Shown: one piece after another, positions 51,130 to 62,407 of the stretch | Layout of the letters: each line of letters opens with the position of its first letter | Numbering within the stretch: the stretch's first letter is position 1 | Assembly (NCBI GenBank): GCA_014607495.2 | Contig: CP053157.1 | Coordinates: 11,222,001-11,286,000, forward strand | DNA from: Carposina sasakii | Lineage: Eukaryota; Arthropoda; Insecta; Lepidoptera; Carposinidae | Direction: 5' to 3' | DNA length: 64,000 nucleotides | Notes under the pieces: model-generated | Seen by the model: the letters and a program-made list of their open reading frames with translations, nothing else | The model's database searches: none | What the model was told of the DNA's origin: nothing | Program-made: the position numbers and the translations under genes

Positions 51130-51453
51130 TAGTAACATCTGCACGCGTATGATGAATTTGGTGAGAGCGAAATGTCTCACTTTTAAACGTCAAATCCACA
51201 GAGCTAAGTAATAACTAGACAAGGCAAGTGTTTCTACTTGATGTGTAAAAAGGGATTGAAAACCACTTCTATCAGCCCTAATTCATTCAGTCCTGGCTCG
51301 AGAACGATTGTCTATTCTAATTCCTTAAATCTATTTTTGACATGCAAAGTACATACACTTAGTTTATCTAGTTATTAATAGCTCTGTGAATTTGACGTTT
51401 AAAAGTGAGACATCTCGCTCTCACCAAATTCATCATACGGGTGCTGTTAACTC
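51130..51453. mobile_element. MITE with about 80-bp inverted repeats (unc-4 intron 2)
   Basis: The left arm contains GTATGATGAATTTGGTGAGA and ACTTTTAAACGTCAAAT; the right arm at 51366-51453 carries their reverse complements in mirrored order. The central 145 bases are unique. The end points are approximate and no clear target duplication is seen. Confidence 0.75.
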
Positions 51454-52164
51454 TTACCTTGCTTCAGTTTTCGTCACTTTTGCTTGGTGGAAGAAATCTC
51501 TTGAAGAGATAAGCATGCCACTGTAGATTTCTCCTGTATACTGATTACTTGTAATATTTTTTCATTTGTGTACAAAAAAAGAATAAGATTTATCATAAGG
51601 TAATTTTCAAAACACAACAATTAATCTCAATGGCGAAGGCATTAATAGAGTTGTTACCCACCATTTTGAATTAATCCGAATGATCTACAAAACCGCTGTT
51701 AAATATATTTTTGGCTATAAAATGGACCCTCGTAAATGTATAAACTCAGTTAAAACAGAAATATTTTAATTCTACCTCGAAAGGTTGAAGCAGCTGGTCA
51801 GAATTAGCGAATTTATTATTTTTATATCTTTTCGATATTTCTTTCATCCATTTAGGGAGCTTAATTTTACAGTATGGGCAATAATTTTGATACTTTATGA
51901 CTGCCACCGTAAAGGTAAACTGTATCTAAATAACTAAATTAAACAATAACGGGTGGAAATAATATATTTAATCAACATACTTGGTCGTAAGTGGCTATTA
52001 TGGCATCGCCATCAGCTACCGAATTAACCATATTACATACATGCAAAGATTAATTTGAAGTTATTTGGTACTAAAAACAAGAATAAAGTAGAAAATAGTC
52101 TAATCATTGTGGTATCAGCAACAAACTTATAGATTTTTGTTAGTGTATAAGTTATAGTAGTTTT

Positions 52165-52198
52165 AATATATATATATTATATATATATATATATATAA
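52165..52198. repeat. (AT)n microsatellite
   Basis: About 30 bases of alternating A and T, broken once by TT. It precedes the TAATCACGCC repeat. Confidence 0.85.
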
Positions 52199-52380
52199 TC
52201 ACGCCTTTATCCCTTACGAGGTAGGCAGAACACCAAGGGCCGATAGAACCACATCGTGCCACTTCTGACCAATTTTGAGGGTATAGTTGAGATGTACAAG
52301 TTCGGTTAGTAGTAACAGGTGGTCAGCCCATCGCCCACAAAACACCAAGACCCTCTTGTCCCTCAACCGACTTGTACAGT
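52195..52380 (+). repeat. TAATCACGCCTTTATCCC repeat, copy 1
   Basis: TAATCACGCCTTTATCCCTT, GATAGAACCACATCGTGCCA and GGTGGTCAGCCCATCGCCCA. An (AT)n run of about 30 bases precedes it (52165-52198). Confidence 0.8.
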
Positions 52381-53391
52381 ATGCCCGGGAAGAGAAGCAG
52401 CTGTAGTATTATACGTTTTTTTTTCACTCCCAGAGCAACATAGAAGAAATAGTAGATTTAAACCTAACAATTTTACAGTTGTAAGATTTTTTTACATGTC
52501 ATTTCTTTTTCATTAACTTTTTACTTATAGATGTTTGCTTTAACTGATGCGTGTTTTAACTCATAAGCAAATGCGTTCAAAGATGTCGTATTATCGTATA
52601 AAACAAGTGAGATTCAATTACTCAACCATTTTACAAACCCACGATTTTAGCTTGGTCATAGATATAATTATGTAAGTAATCAGAAAATACATAGATCCTA
52701 TTTAACGAATTTTACCTTGGTGTAGCTATTTCGTAACAATTTTATAATTTTTCGATAATTCTCGAACTCTGTCTTGAGTGTTGCTGATTAGAATAGAAAC
52801 TTTTAGAAATTGTGTAGTTTTTACCCAAATAACTTGACACAATACGAGTATTAGTCAATGTCCAGCTATGTTGGTCTATTCCTAACTTTAACAGTAATAT
52901 ACCTACAGCCAGGCTACCTTGGGTGATAATTATTATTATGAACATAATTTTGAGAACGGCACTTGGAATCAAATTGTAATTATCAGGAATATTAAAGAGA
53001 CTATTTTGATATGCGCCCGCATGCGTCTATTAGCATAGAAACGTATACGCATTGAATATGACGCGTTTATAAATGCACACGACACTCGTCCGCCTCACTT
53101 TAATAGGAAGATGTCTGCTATCATATTTTGAAATATTTATGGCAGATTTTTGAATGTTAATGTTAGCTATTGAATGTATTGGCGCACGTGCTTCGGTATG
53201 CCTGGCGCACGTTTTGCAAACCACTAAAAGGCAATACGGTACAGGACCAGAGTATACTTTTAACTAGTCAGACGTATACACGGAGAGAAAAAATATATAC
53301 ATCAATCAAATATAGCCAAATTCAAATAAAATAGGTTTTTATAAGATTGATTGAGAGATTCTCAGAAATCAGGGAAAACAAACGATTTCGT

Positions 53392-53443
53392 CTTAGAATA
53401 ATGATTCGCTCCGCTCTGAGCTAAGACCAATCATTAATCTAAG
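53392..53443. mobile_element. 52-bp hAT-like micro-MITE, copy 2
   Basis: The same ends as the copy at 47854, with exact 8-bp flanking duplications GATTTCGT on both sides, as expected of hAT insertion. The inner hairpin is partly decayed (CTGAGCTAAG). Confidence 0.85.
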
Positions 53444-53650
53444 GATTTCGTCAAATCAAAACTCAACCGTTTCATACGAAGTTTTTCAACACACTAGCAA
53501 TTTTATATTACTCGTACAAGCGATATATGTAGGTAACGTTGATCAACCATCATTCGTTCCGTTCCGTTTCTAAATCTGCCTTGTTTTGTTTGTCTACCAT
53601 GAAGAATTGTGTTTTAAAGAAAACTGGCTAAACTCTTCTCTTGTCCACAG

Positions 53651-53790
53651 GTCTGGTTCCAAAACCGCCGAGCGAAATGGCGGAAGAAGGAGCATACGAA
53701 GAAGGGCCCTGGCCGGCCAGCGCACAACGCCCATCCTCAGTCCTGCTCCGGGGAGCCCATACCTCCTCACGAACTGAGGGCGCGCGAGAG
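53651..53790 (+). CDS. unc-4: unc-4 exon 3: recognition helix and conserved C-terminal extension
   Basis: The acceptor is CTTGTCCACAG|GTCTGG after a good pyrimidine tract; the donor is GAGAG|GTGAGG. Residues 130-175 start with the recognition helix VWFQNRRAKWRKKE, which gives W48, F49, Q50, N51 and R53. Q50 predicts binding to TAAT-type sites like other Q50 paired-like factors. Next comes the Unc-4/Uncx-specific block HTKKGPGRPAHNAHPQSCSG, continuing EPIPP. The GRP in GPGRPAH looks like a short AT-hook-like core; that is my inference. The exon ends after two bases of codon 176, which exon 4 completes as Arg. Confidence 0.95.
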
Positions 53791-53818
53791 GTGAGGGAAC
53801 TCTTAGCCATGATTGGAC

Positions 53819-53997
53819 GGAACCATTAGTCATATTTTAGAACGATTAGCCATATTTTAGGGAACGATTAGCCATTTTTAAGGAACGATTAGCAATGTTT
53901 TAGGGAACGATTAGCAATGTTTTAGGGAACGATTAGCAATGTTTTAGGGAACGATTAGCCATTCCTTGGGGAATGTTATGCCATGTTTTTAGGGAAC
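53819..53997 (+). repeat. 22-bp minisatellite with a homeodomain core in most units
   Basis: About eight units around ACGATTAGCAATGTTTTAGG, with three identical units in the middle and diverged units at both ends. GATTAG (CTAATC on the other strand, containing TAAT) recurs every 21-22 bp. The array starts about 30 bases after the exon 3 donor. Confidence 0.9.
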
Positions 53998-54058
53998 TAT
54001 TTACGTAGGATTGCATAAGTTACCTTTTAAGGTACCTACCTGTATACTAATAATATTA

Positions 54059-54321
54059 TACAGGGTGTAACAAAAAGGGTACGTTAAGCGAAATGATATG
54101 TAAATAGCTCCCTATAGAGAACCTACTCACAAAGTTTGAGACTCGAAATCACATCTTTATTTTTCTAGATAGTATGGAGAATTTTTAAACATCTTAGGAT
54201 TTTTCATACAATATTGAAAAATAAACTTGTGATTTAGAGTCTGAAAGTTCGGGATAGCTTCTCTACAGTGGGCTATTTACATAGCTTTTCGCTTAACATA
54301 CCCTTTTTGTTACACCCTGTA
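54059..54321. mobile_element. CAGGGTGTAAC-family MITE, copy 6 (unc-4 intron 3)
   Basis: A well-preserved copy with ends TACAGGGTGTAACAAAAAGG and TTTTTGTTACACCCTGTA. Confidence 0.88.
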
Positions 54322-54465
54322 TATGTACATACGGCTGTGTTCACAAAATGGGGTAGCCATAACTGTAAGATGATAAAAGAAATCCCACAACTACGTTTGG
54401 CATGGCGGGAACAGATGTAGGTAAATGCAGTTATTACTTCATAAAAATAAATAAAAACATTTTCC

Positions 54466-54597
54466 CGGGATAAAAAGTAGCCTATATGTTAAGTGGCACC
54501 TGCCACAATATATTCCTGAAAACTGCATCGAAATCAGTTCAGCCGTTTCTGAGATTAGCGTGTACAACAAACATCGACCCGTTACAATTTTATTATA
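54466..54597 (-). repeat. GATCGCTGTCTGTACATGG repeat family, internally deleted copy
   Basis: Minus-strand match: GGGATAAAAAGTAGCCTATA, GAAAACTGCATCGAAATCAG and CCCGTTACAATTTTATTAT. Confidence 0.75.
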
Positions 54598-54606
54598 CTT
54601 ATATTA

Positions 54607-54858
54607 TACAAGGTGTAACAAAAGGGGTATGTTAAGCGAAAAGCTATGTAAAAGGAACCTACCCACAAAATTTCAGACTCGAAATCACATGTTTATTTTT
54701 CCTGATTGTATGGAGAATTCTGAAACAACTCAGGAACATTCATACAATCTTGAAAAGTAAACATTTGATTTCGAGTCTAAAATTTTGGAAATAGGTTCTC
54801 TATAGTGGGCTATTTACATAGCTTTTCTCTTAAAATACCCTTTCTATTACACCCTGTA
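54607..54858. mobile_element. CAGGGTGTAAC-family MITE, copy 7 (unc-4 intron 3)
   Basis: Ends TACAAGGTGTAACAAAAGGG and TTTCTATTACACCCTGTA. It has a short internal deletion after GCTATGTAAA in the left arm. Confidence 0.86.
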
Positions 54859-55214
54859 TATAGATAGATAAATTGGCCAACTTAATCAATTTGGTTCGCT
54901 GATGGTGACACTATTTAGTATATTATTTAATGTGGACCGAGTTAATAAACTTGCGGTATCTATCTTTGTATATCTGAGAACATACTCGTTGGTACATTTA
55001 TTTTCCTGGAAATCTTTGCAATTAAAATATGGGTTTTTTGGTTTTGTTTATAATAAGGAAAAAATAGTAATTAAATATTTTATTATTTAAATAAACTATT
55101 ATACTTACGCACATGATAATAATTCCTATTGGTTATATTAAATAGGAAGGTACGGTCGAATACAATCTACACAAAATAAGGTTCTATACTAATTAGGCCC
55201 TTTTTTACAAACAG

Positions 55215-55719
55215 GGCTAGAAGAAGAAAGAAGCTGGCGAAAGCATTAGACCGTCAGGCTAGGAAGCTGCGCGCCAAGGGCATCGCCGTCGACCTCGAGG
55301 CCCTAAAGGCGGAGTACCTCGCCCAGCACAGGAACACCGGAATATACTCCGACTCGGACGGAGACGTGGACGGAGAGGAGTGCATGATCGACGTGGTAGG
55401 AGGAGACTCCTGCAACTCAGGGCCCGAAGACTTCTCCCTCTCTAGCCGGCTGCGAGCGCCATCTGGCGCTGACGGCATAAACAACAGCGACAGTTCGACC
55501 TCCGACGCGCATTCCGGTAGAAACTTCAGTCCAGACCCGCAACCTTCATTCTTCAAATTCGGGGCCGCAGCCAACTTCGAGAAGTTCAACTTCGACTCCG
55601 GGAGAGCAGTCTCCTTAGATCTCAGCGGTGGCAGCTCCGCCACTGAACAGGACCTATCAAAAAACGGGGGGGCGCGAAAACATAATCCCTTCAGTATAGA
55701 GTCACTTCTTAATACGTGA
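55215..55719 (+). CDS. unc-4: unc-4 exon 4: basic stretch, acidic/Ser region, C-terminal motif
   Basis: The acceptor is TTTTTTACAAACAG|GG; the stop is TGA at 55717-55719. The exon starts with a strongly basic, helix-forming segment (RARRRKKLAKALDRQARKL) followed by VDLEALKAEYLAQH, which resembles the downstream helix of fly Unc-4. Then come acidic SDSDGDVDGEE, Ser/Asp-rich linkers, and a Phe-rich patch (FFKFGAAANFEKFNF). The extreme C-terminus is NPFSIESLLNT. Vertebrate Uncx has a near-identical FSVESLL, an engrailed-homology-like motif that probably recruits a Groucho-type corepressor. A long open frame on the opposite strand (55254-55757) is an antisense shadow. Confidence 0.93.
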
Positions 55720-56080
55720 AAGTGAATAAATCGAGGCTCAACGTACGACAGTGACATTGACAGGCATTTCGTGAGATGTTCCTTTGCTTAAAAATATATC
55801 ATTAGTACTTGCTTCAGTAAAGACTTGACAGTACCAGTTAACATATCCTGTGTGAATATTAGATTTAGACTATTTTGTATTATATAGAGTTTAGTGTAAA
55901 TAGCATGTCTCGTATATTTATTGTATATCTTAAATGTTAATATATTGATTTCTTTATAGTATAAAAATGGGGCAATAATTTCTATAGTAATTTATTTATC
56001 AGCATATAATTGGCATTTTCATAAATCGAATCCAATTATTGCAACAACCATTGATCAATAAATATTCTAGATATGTTTTA
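55720..56080 (+). other. unc-4: Probable unc-4 3' UTR
   Basis: AT-rich, with no open frame. An AATAAA lies only a few bases past the stop (55725-55730) and is probably too close. A better candidate is AATAAA at 56057-56062. UGUAAAUA, a Pumilio-type element, occurs at 55895-55902. The UTR end is not directly visible. Confidence 0.5.
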
Positions 56081-59000
56081 TCAACAATGGCCTCTTTAAG
56101 TTTTTAAACGTCTCTGAGTGACAACATTATTTTGACTTCGTATCTAATGACTTTGATCCAATATAATAATGAACTCGGTCGCTGCTTTTCCTATTTATTT
56201 TTATGCATTTTTACAAATTACCGCGTGTGCACTCTACATCTGCCATCGTTATAGAATTTATAACTCAATACTTATTTTTATAGGTAGGTACTTCATTTGA
56301 TCGTAAATATTAGATACTTGAGTAAAAACTGAGTAGTGTAACGCAATTACATATCTAGGTACAGCCGTATTTAGTTACGCGATTATAAGTAAATACATAT
56401 TTGTAGTTCTGCACAACAAATATTAATGAGGTTTTATATTTGTATGTCAACCTAATTAGTGTCTCGTATTATCAATTTTATTTTACTTATAATATTGACA
56501 TCCATCCCTCATTTCGTTTTTACTTTTTTTTTTAATTCTATTCTTTATTGTACACAGACATTTTATATGGAAAAACATTTTACATTGACAATGTACAAAG
56601 GCGTGCTTATCCCTATAAGAGATTTCTTCCAGCAAACCACTTGTGATAGATTTTTTATAAGTAAGTCCACTTTAATCATATTAACCTTCATAGCACAATA
56701 TTGAAGTATTTAAAAAAATAGGCTGTGTATAGATCTACTTACAATAGGTAGATGGATGAATCGGTGGCAGACGCAGATGCAGACATCACCTAGATACCAC
56801 AGATGATCAATTTGTACAAAACTGACATTAATTTTGTGTATGCTTTCACCTAAAATGTAATAGCGACATATTAACATGAAAACTTGTACGAGTAAACTGT
56901 AGCCTTAAACCATAATGGGACGACAAAACCATCTTAATTTAAAATAATAAGAAATACAATCTTCCGTCGTAATACAACAACAATTAATGGTAGCATAATG
57001 CGAAACCGCCGATAACGGCGCCAATTAGCAAAACAAAATGGCAGAATGGGTTTATTGGTATTTTTGCTCCAGCATTATAATCATTTTAAATGTGCGACGC
57101 GATTGGACATGGACTTATTGTTTTGGTTAGCGATAAATTTTATCACGTTCCTAGAGGTAGGTACTTCATGCTATTTATTTTCATGTTGTGACCGACTCAG
57201 ATTTTTTAGAGATGCCGCCGCCGACGCTTATTTGCGTCCTGCCATTAAACTGATATCGGTATTCTTAAAAAATCTGCCGGTAGCGAATGTGTTACTAAGT
57301 GTCCGAGTACAGAAACGGAGTGCTCACATTTTAAATATTATCCTTAGAAACCACCAGAGGCTTTTAAAATTAAGTTCACATTACAGCAATAGCAAAACAA
57401 CTGTAACAATTAAAGCGTGTATTATGTGCCGATGGGTGTCAACAAATTTTATAGAGATATGTGAATTTTTATGCACAGTCACAAGGCAGCCCGAGATACA
57501 CAATGCTAGTTTTTCAAGCTAGAATAGCAAGCTAGCAAGAAAAATATCTACTACCTACTACTGTATAGGAAAAGAAAAGCTAGGTTTTATAGACGAGGGC
57601 TGAGTATTTTGCTTAATATATATATATTTTGCTAATAACTTACCACTTACTCGTACCTAAGTAATACTAATTTGCTATACCTACTTAGCTTGAAAATACT
57701 TGCCTCGTGTTAGTAAATTTGGTTTTAGATCTGGACCACGCTGATTCGCGCTTAGTTTGAAAACAAGAGACACCATAAATATTATTGTACACAGACGAAT
57801 TTTAGTAAACACAGTGCTCTACATTTTTATTTTGGTCAATCTAAAATTCTAGAACTTTCTATCTTACCTGATTAAATGAATTTTTTATAACTTTTAAGCG
57901 AGGTCATATTTTTGTTTGCATATGTCTTTTACAAGGTTGTCGTAGTGGCAGCAAATGAAATCATCCCGTCGCTTAGCGTCGGAATTATATTTAATACTTT
58001 GCGTAATCGGAGTATACCATATCTATGGGTTTTTCGTGCAATCTATTACAATTATAACATTGCTGTTAAGCTATAGGTATCAGGGAATATTATCTAAAAA
58101 TTAAACACATTACTTTGTTTTTGTTACAATATTGTATTTCTCTATATACTTTTGTAAATAAAACTTACTAGGTATTGTAATCGACACGCACCATCAATGT
58201 TGTTAAGCGTCATATTCACACGCAAAATTTTTCATTTTCGTACTACAATGCCGTTTTAAATAATTATAATATATCATCGGTCCATAATAACCCGTCAATC
58301 TAAACTAAAGTTTTAAATCTTGCGTGTAAATGTGATTATAACCGTAAACTTAGTACCTATATCGAAACTTTTTGTAGTCTGGAAAAATATCTTAGGTACA
58401 AAATAATTAAGTTTATTTATATTATAGAGGAATGAGACGTGATAAATATTATTTGTAAATTTACTTATCGTACTTATAATGTAAGATGTAAAAAGTATGT
58501 TATGTGAGTAACTTATTGAATCAAAATATAACACGATAAAATTAATATCTTCGCTTATTTTACAATCCCTTATAAGGAGAAGACAAGTCTCATTTTCCGT
58601 AGAAAATTACCCCACTCAGAAATATCTTTAAAAATCTGGTAGAAATCAGTGAAATACAGGTGGAGCGATTTGGCTTTTGTATCAATCAGAACGCATGAAA
58701 AGATTTTAATTCTGAAAGCACGCTACTTAGTCCGGGTAGATTGAAAAAAGGGCGAAGTTTTGTTGGTGTTGATTATAAAATATTATTTGTATTGCTTAAT
58801 TTATTAGCAATCAAAACGTCAAAAAAAATTATATTACAACCATAGCCATGGAAACGAGACTAAAAGTTCAAAAAACGTGGTTTCACGCCTTCCTTTCCTC
58901 ATATTTCTCAGCTCAAATATGACCCAGTACAGACTGTGACGAATGCATGCAAGAGCGAGCCACGCTAATAATAAATGAAAATAAAAATGTTTTTAAACGT

Positions 59001-59374
59001 TAATAATTTTAAATGTGCGCAATTATTCGCCAAATGTTTACCGCAAGAGGAATGCCGCCTTGATATCCGATATCCGTGTAATAACGTGTTCCGAGGGCAG
59101 TAATATCCGTGACATTTGGATATGTACGAGAAAGAAATGAGACCGCTGTTTCTGTAAGTATTTTTACATGGTTTATTTTAAAGTAGGCTTTGGTCATCAA
59201 CATGGTTTTACTAACCTTAGTATTTTAATTAGTTACCCATATGAGACAGTTAATAAGGCTAATATTATAAATACGAAAGTTTGTCAGTTTTCAAGAAGAT
59301 TATTTGAGTAAATTAAGCATGTCTCTAATTTTCTTGAAATTTTACATACATATAATTGGGAGTCATTATTATCA

Positions 59375-59640
59375 TCAGCCTATTGCAGTCCACTGCTGGA
59401 CGTAGGCCTCCCTTCCCCAGGGCTCGCTACAAGACTGCCATATTTGCCTATAGTTACCACGCTGGGCAGGCGGGTTGGTGACCGCAGTTTGTATTTTGGA
59501 CTATGTTATCAACACGGGAGGCGCTACTCTCCACCTCCCGGAAACCCTTAATCGCCTCGTACGATACCCACGGGCAGACATGGAGTGGTACGAATTCTAC
59601 TTTGCCGGCACCACGCGGCCATCTAGTAAACCATAAGCAC
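59375..59640 (-). repeat. Interspersed repeat (GCAGTCTTGTAGC family), copy 3
   Basis: Minus-strand copy with ACTGCTGGACGTAGGCCTCC and TCCACCTCCCGGAAACCCTT. It adds about 60 bases upstream of the part shared with 31115-31325, ending in CACCACGCGGCCA. Confidence 0.8.
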
Positions 59641-59711
59641 AGATTACAAACTATCACAAAATTTGGTCATTATAAGTACTTATACATTAACGAGCACGTA
59701 GTAACATATAT

Positions 59712-59786
59712 AATAAGGTCTATTCAAAATTAGTGATTATCTTATGACACGAATTACTCATTCACTAATTTCGGATAGACCTTATA
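59712..59786. mobile_element. 75-bp mini inverted-repeat element
   Basis: ATAAGGTCTATTCAAAATTA and TAATTTCGGATAGACCTTAT are inverted, with TATA on both outer sides. It is too short to place in a family. Confidence 0.5.
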
Positions 59787-61299
59787 TAGGTAAGTAGGTA
59801 CTTAAGATTTGTTAGACTTACTCGTAGAGATATAATACCAAATGGTTAAGTATGTATAAATGTTCTATAATCCACTTATGATAACTCGGGATTTAATAGA
59901 AACAACGTTTCCACATGTTTATTTGTAATTGGCCTAGTAATAATAAAACATTCAAAACTTCAAAAGGAAACATAAAAATACTGATTGAAGAGCTTCACTA
60001 CCATTTATTCCAATTCTGCTCTGATCGAAACCGAATGATAATGCGATTAAATTAAAAAGCGGGCGCTGAATTGAATCATTCTATGTATTAATGTCTTAAT
60101 TTGCATACTACGTAATTAGTTCGTAATTCATGGAGCTGTTATGGCTTGGTGCGCTTTTGAATTATAATGTCCGTGTACTACAACGGCCATTTTTGTTTAT
60201 TTTTCACGTCATAGTTATTTATTAGAGCAGTCAGTAATTTACACGTATGTACCATAAATACTCTAATATTGAAAACTATTCGTACTGATGGCCCACTGTA
60301 ATAGAAATTGAGGATTTTTCACGTTGCCAGTTCCGCGGGTTACGTTTTTCCCGAGTGCGCAAGAAGGAGGGTTATGTTTTTGAAGTGTATGTATTTATAT
60401 TTGTTTGGCACGCTCTAGACCCTAACGGTGTTATTACAAAAGAGCGCCTAAAGTTTGACTCGAATTAAATATGACATTTGACAGCAAAATGTATGGCATA
60501 TCTGCCTAATTTAGGGCATGTTTAGCTTAAAAAATGCTCAAATTCTTTTGTAATCTAATAAGTAATAACACGGTAAACGTCTATTAGTCGCATTTGAGCT
60601 TGAGAGGTGATTTGTCTTAGTAGTGAGAGTGACACTGGGTCAACATTTTTAGGCAGACGCATTTTTTATTTAAATAAATGAGGTTATTTACGTTGTGATT
60701 TCACAGGTAATATTTATGTATGTGGTATATGCAATGTACCTACTTATAGGTATGTACTTATATTTAAATTTTAAATCGACTCAGTAATAATGGTATATTA
60801 TAAACAATAAACTTACAGAACGAAACAACAATCTTTGATACAATACGTATGAATGTAATATCACTAATAAGTATAAATTAATGCAACATTAAAAATAAAA
60901 TTAATTGATTTGTAGCACGAACAAATGTTTTCTTTCAGCCGATAAGGGCAAGTGTACACTGAGGTAATGATTGCGCCGTGATACAAATCGTTCGACACGC
61001 GTCCCGGCGTAATCACTTAATTATTGGGCGACACCTTAAGCTAAGGGCTGTCAGTCAGGCATAAAAATTGTACTGAATTATCGCTTCAAGCTGAGAAATG
61101 TTAAGATAATTTTGCAATGGAAAAGTATTGGTTACATCAAACTACATAGGTGTGAACGGGCTGAGATTGGTTAAAATTACTACGGAATAAGTGGGAAGCT
61201 TGTTCAACTTTTCATCTTTTATATTAAGTAAAATTGCCGACTTTTCACTTCATATCATAAATATTAGCAAATAATTGTAATCTAATCTAGAAATTAGCA

Positions 61300-61511
61300 C
61301 CTACGAGTACCATATACTCGTACTGTCAAACGTAAATTAGTACCTACGAGTACCATATACTCGTACTGTCAAACGTAAATTAGTACCTACGAGTACCATA
61401 TACTCGTACTGTCAAACGTAAATTAGTACCTACGAGTACCATATACTCGTACTGTCAAACGTAAATTAGTACCTACGAGTACCATATACTCGTACTGTCA
61501 AACGTAAATTT
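61300..61511. repeat. 43-bp tandem repeat, five units
   Basis: Five almost identical units starting at 61300, 61343, 61386, 61429 and 61472. Each contains the stem-loop TACGAGTA-CCATA-TACTCGTA followed by CTGTCAAACGTAAATTAG. Near-identity implies recent expansion. Confidence 0.95.
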
Positions 61512-61809
61512 TGACAAACTTAAGCTACAATATACATTACTATTCATTTTGATAACGTTGTGTGCGGGCAACAATGTTAATTCCAAAATAAATATATTTG
61601 TTTTCTTGATAATAAATATAGTTTTCTTCTTCAGTCTAGATTTAAATACTACGAAAGTAATAATTGACCAACTTCGGATTTAAACAAATACTTATTAAAT
61701 GTTTAAACAAAAAGCATACCATTTTTTACATTCAAACGGCATATGTGCTGAGATTAGCGTGCATGGCTCTAACACACGTTTTAAATAATTGCAACGTAGG
61801 TATTTATTA

Positions 61810-62072
61810 TACAGGGTGTAACAAAAAGGTATGTTAAGCGAAAAGCTATGTAAATAGCCCACCATAGAGAACCTATCTACAAAATTTAAGACTCGAAATC
61901 ACTTTTTTATTTTTCAAGATTGTATGAAAATTCCTGAGATATTTAAAAATTCTCCATACTATCGGCAAAAATAAACATGTGATTTCGGGTCTCAAATTTT
62001 GTGGATAGATTCTCTACAGTGGGCTGTTCACATAGCTATTCGCTTAACATACCCTTTTTGTTACACCCTGTA
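61810..62072. mobile_element. CAGGGTGTAAC-family MITE, copy 8
   Basis: A full-length copy with ends TACAGGGTGTAACAAAAAGG and TTTTTGTTACACCCTGTA, 3' of unc-4. Confidence 0.88.
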
Positions 62073-62407
62073 TAGATAAAAAATCAACAGCCGACACGGC
62101 TCGTTCATAAGTATTCATAACATTATATAGGTATATATAGGAAGATTGATAGTTTCTGTATTCTTGTAACGAATTCAAAAATAAAAAATACCAATGCGGA
62201 AAAAACAGGGTGACAGATCGGAATAATCCAAAAATAGTGTGTAGATTATACATAGACTTAGGAAATACACTCTTTTCTCTATGGTGTACCTACACTTGTA
62301 CATCCCTAATTCCCCAAACGTCACAGCGCTAACCGTGCCTACTTTTTATTATATCAATTTGGGCCCATTGAAGGCACATTTTTGGGTTAATTTCTTTATA
62401 ATTGCAG

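Larger units (their letters stand above)
43279..53650 (+). other. unc-4: unc-4 intron 2 (10.4 kb)
   Basis: Phase-0 intron between homeodomain codons 46 and 47. It contains two TA-flanked MITEs, a degraded SINE, two copies of a 52-bp micro-MITE, a long-TIR MITE and a GC-rich retroelement-like block. GC-rich, repeat-poor islands at about 45360-45680 and 50470-50760 are possible regulatory modules; the first includes AGATAAGG (GATA-type) and TGACCTCA (nuclear-receptor half-site) words. Confidence 0.85.
53791..55214 (+). other. unc-4: unc-4 intron 3 (1.4 kb)
   Basis: Phase-2 intron. It holds a 22-bp minisatellite at its 5' end, two TA-flanked MITEs (54059-54321 and 54607-54858) and, between them, fragments of two other repeat families. 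The last 350 bases show only AT-rich sequence. Confidence 0.8.
16152..55719 (+). other. unc-4: unc-4 homeobox gene, coding span (four exons)
   Basis: The four exons join with GT-AG introns and compatible phases into 343 codons plus a stop. The protein has an Ala/Pro-rich N-terminus (residues 1-71), an acidic linker, a Q50 paired-like homeodomain (about 84-143), a conserved basic extension starting HTKKGPGRPAHN, a Lys/Arg-rich helix-like stretch, an acidic Ser-rich region and a C-terminal FSIESLL motif. This order is diagnostic of Unc-4/Uncx. In worms, flies and vertebrates these are nuclear DNA-binding regulators, largely repressors, of neuron identity. No paired box is present, as expected. 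The family assignment rests on my recognition of these motifs; splicing is inferred from sequence. Confidence 0.93.

Noticed and set aside
53594..53833. Minus-strand frames across unc-4 exon 3
   Set aside because: They are antisense shadows of the recognition-helix exon.
55254..55757. 167-codon minus-strand open frame
   Set aside because: Antisense to unc-4 exon 4 and explained by its codon composition.
57046..57522. 158-codon plus-strand open frame 3' of unc-4
   Set aside because: It starts with ATG, but I find no domain, signal peptide or family pattern. GAG|GTAGGT-like splice words interrupt it, and the composition is that of AT-rich intergenic DNA. It is probably chance.
61300..61511. 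CRISPR-like array
   Set aside because: The regular repeats have no unique spacers: the whole 43-bp unit is repeated. This is a eukaryotic tandem repeat.
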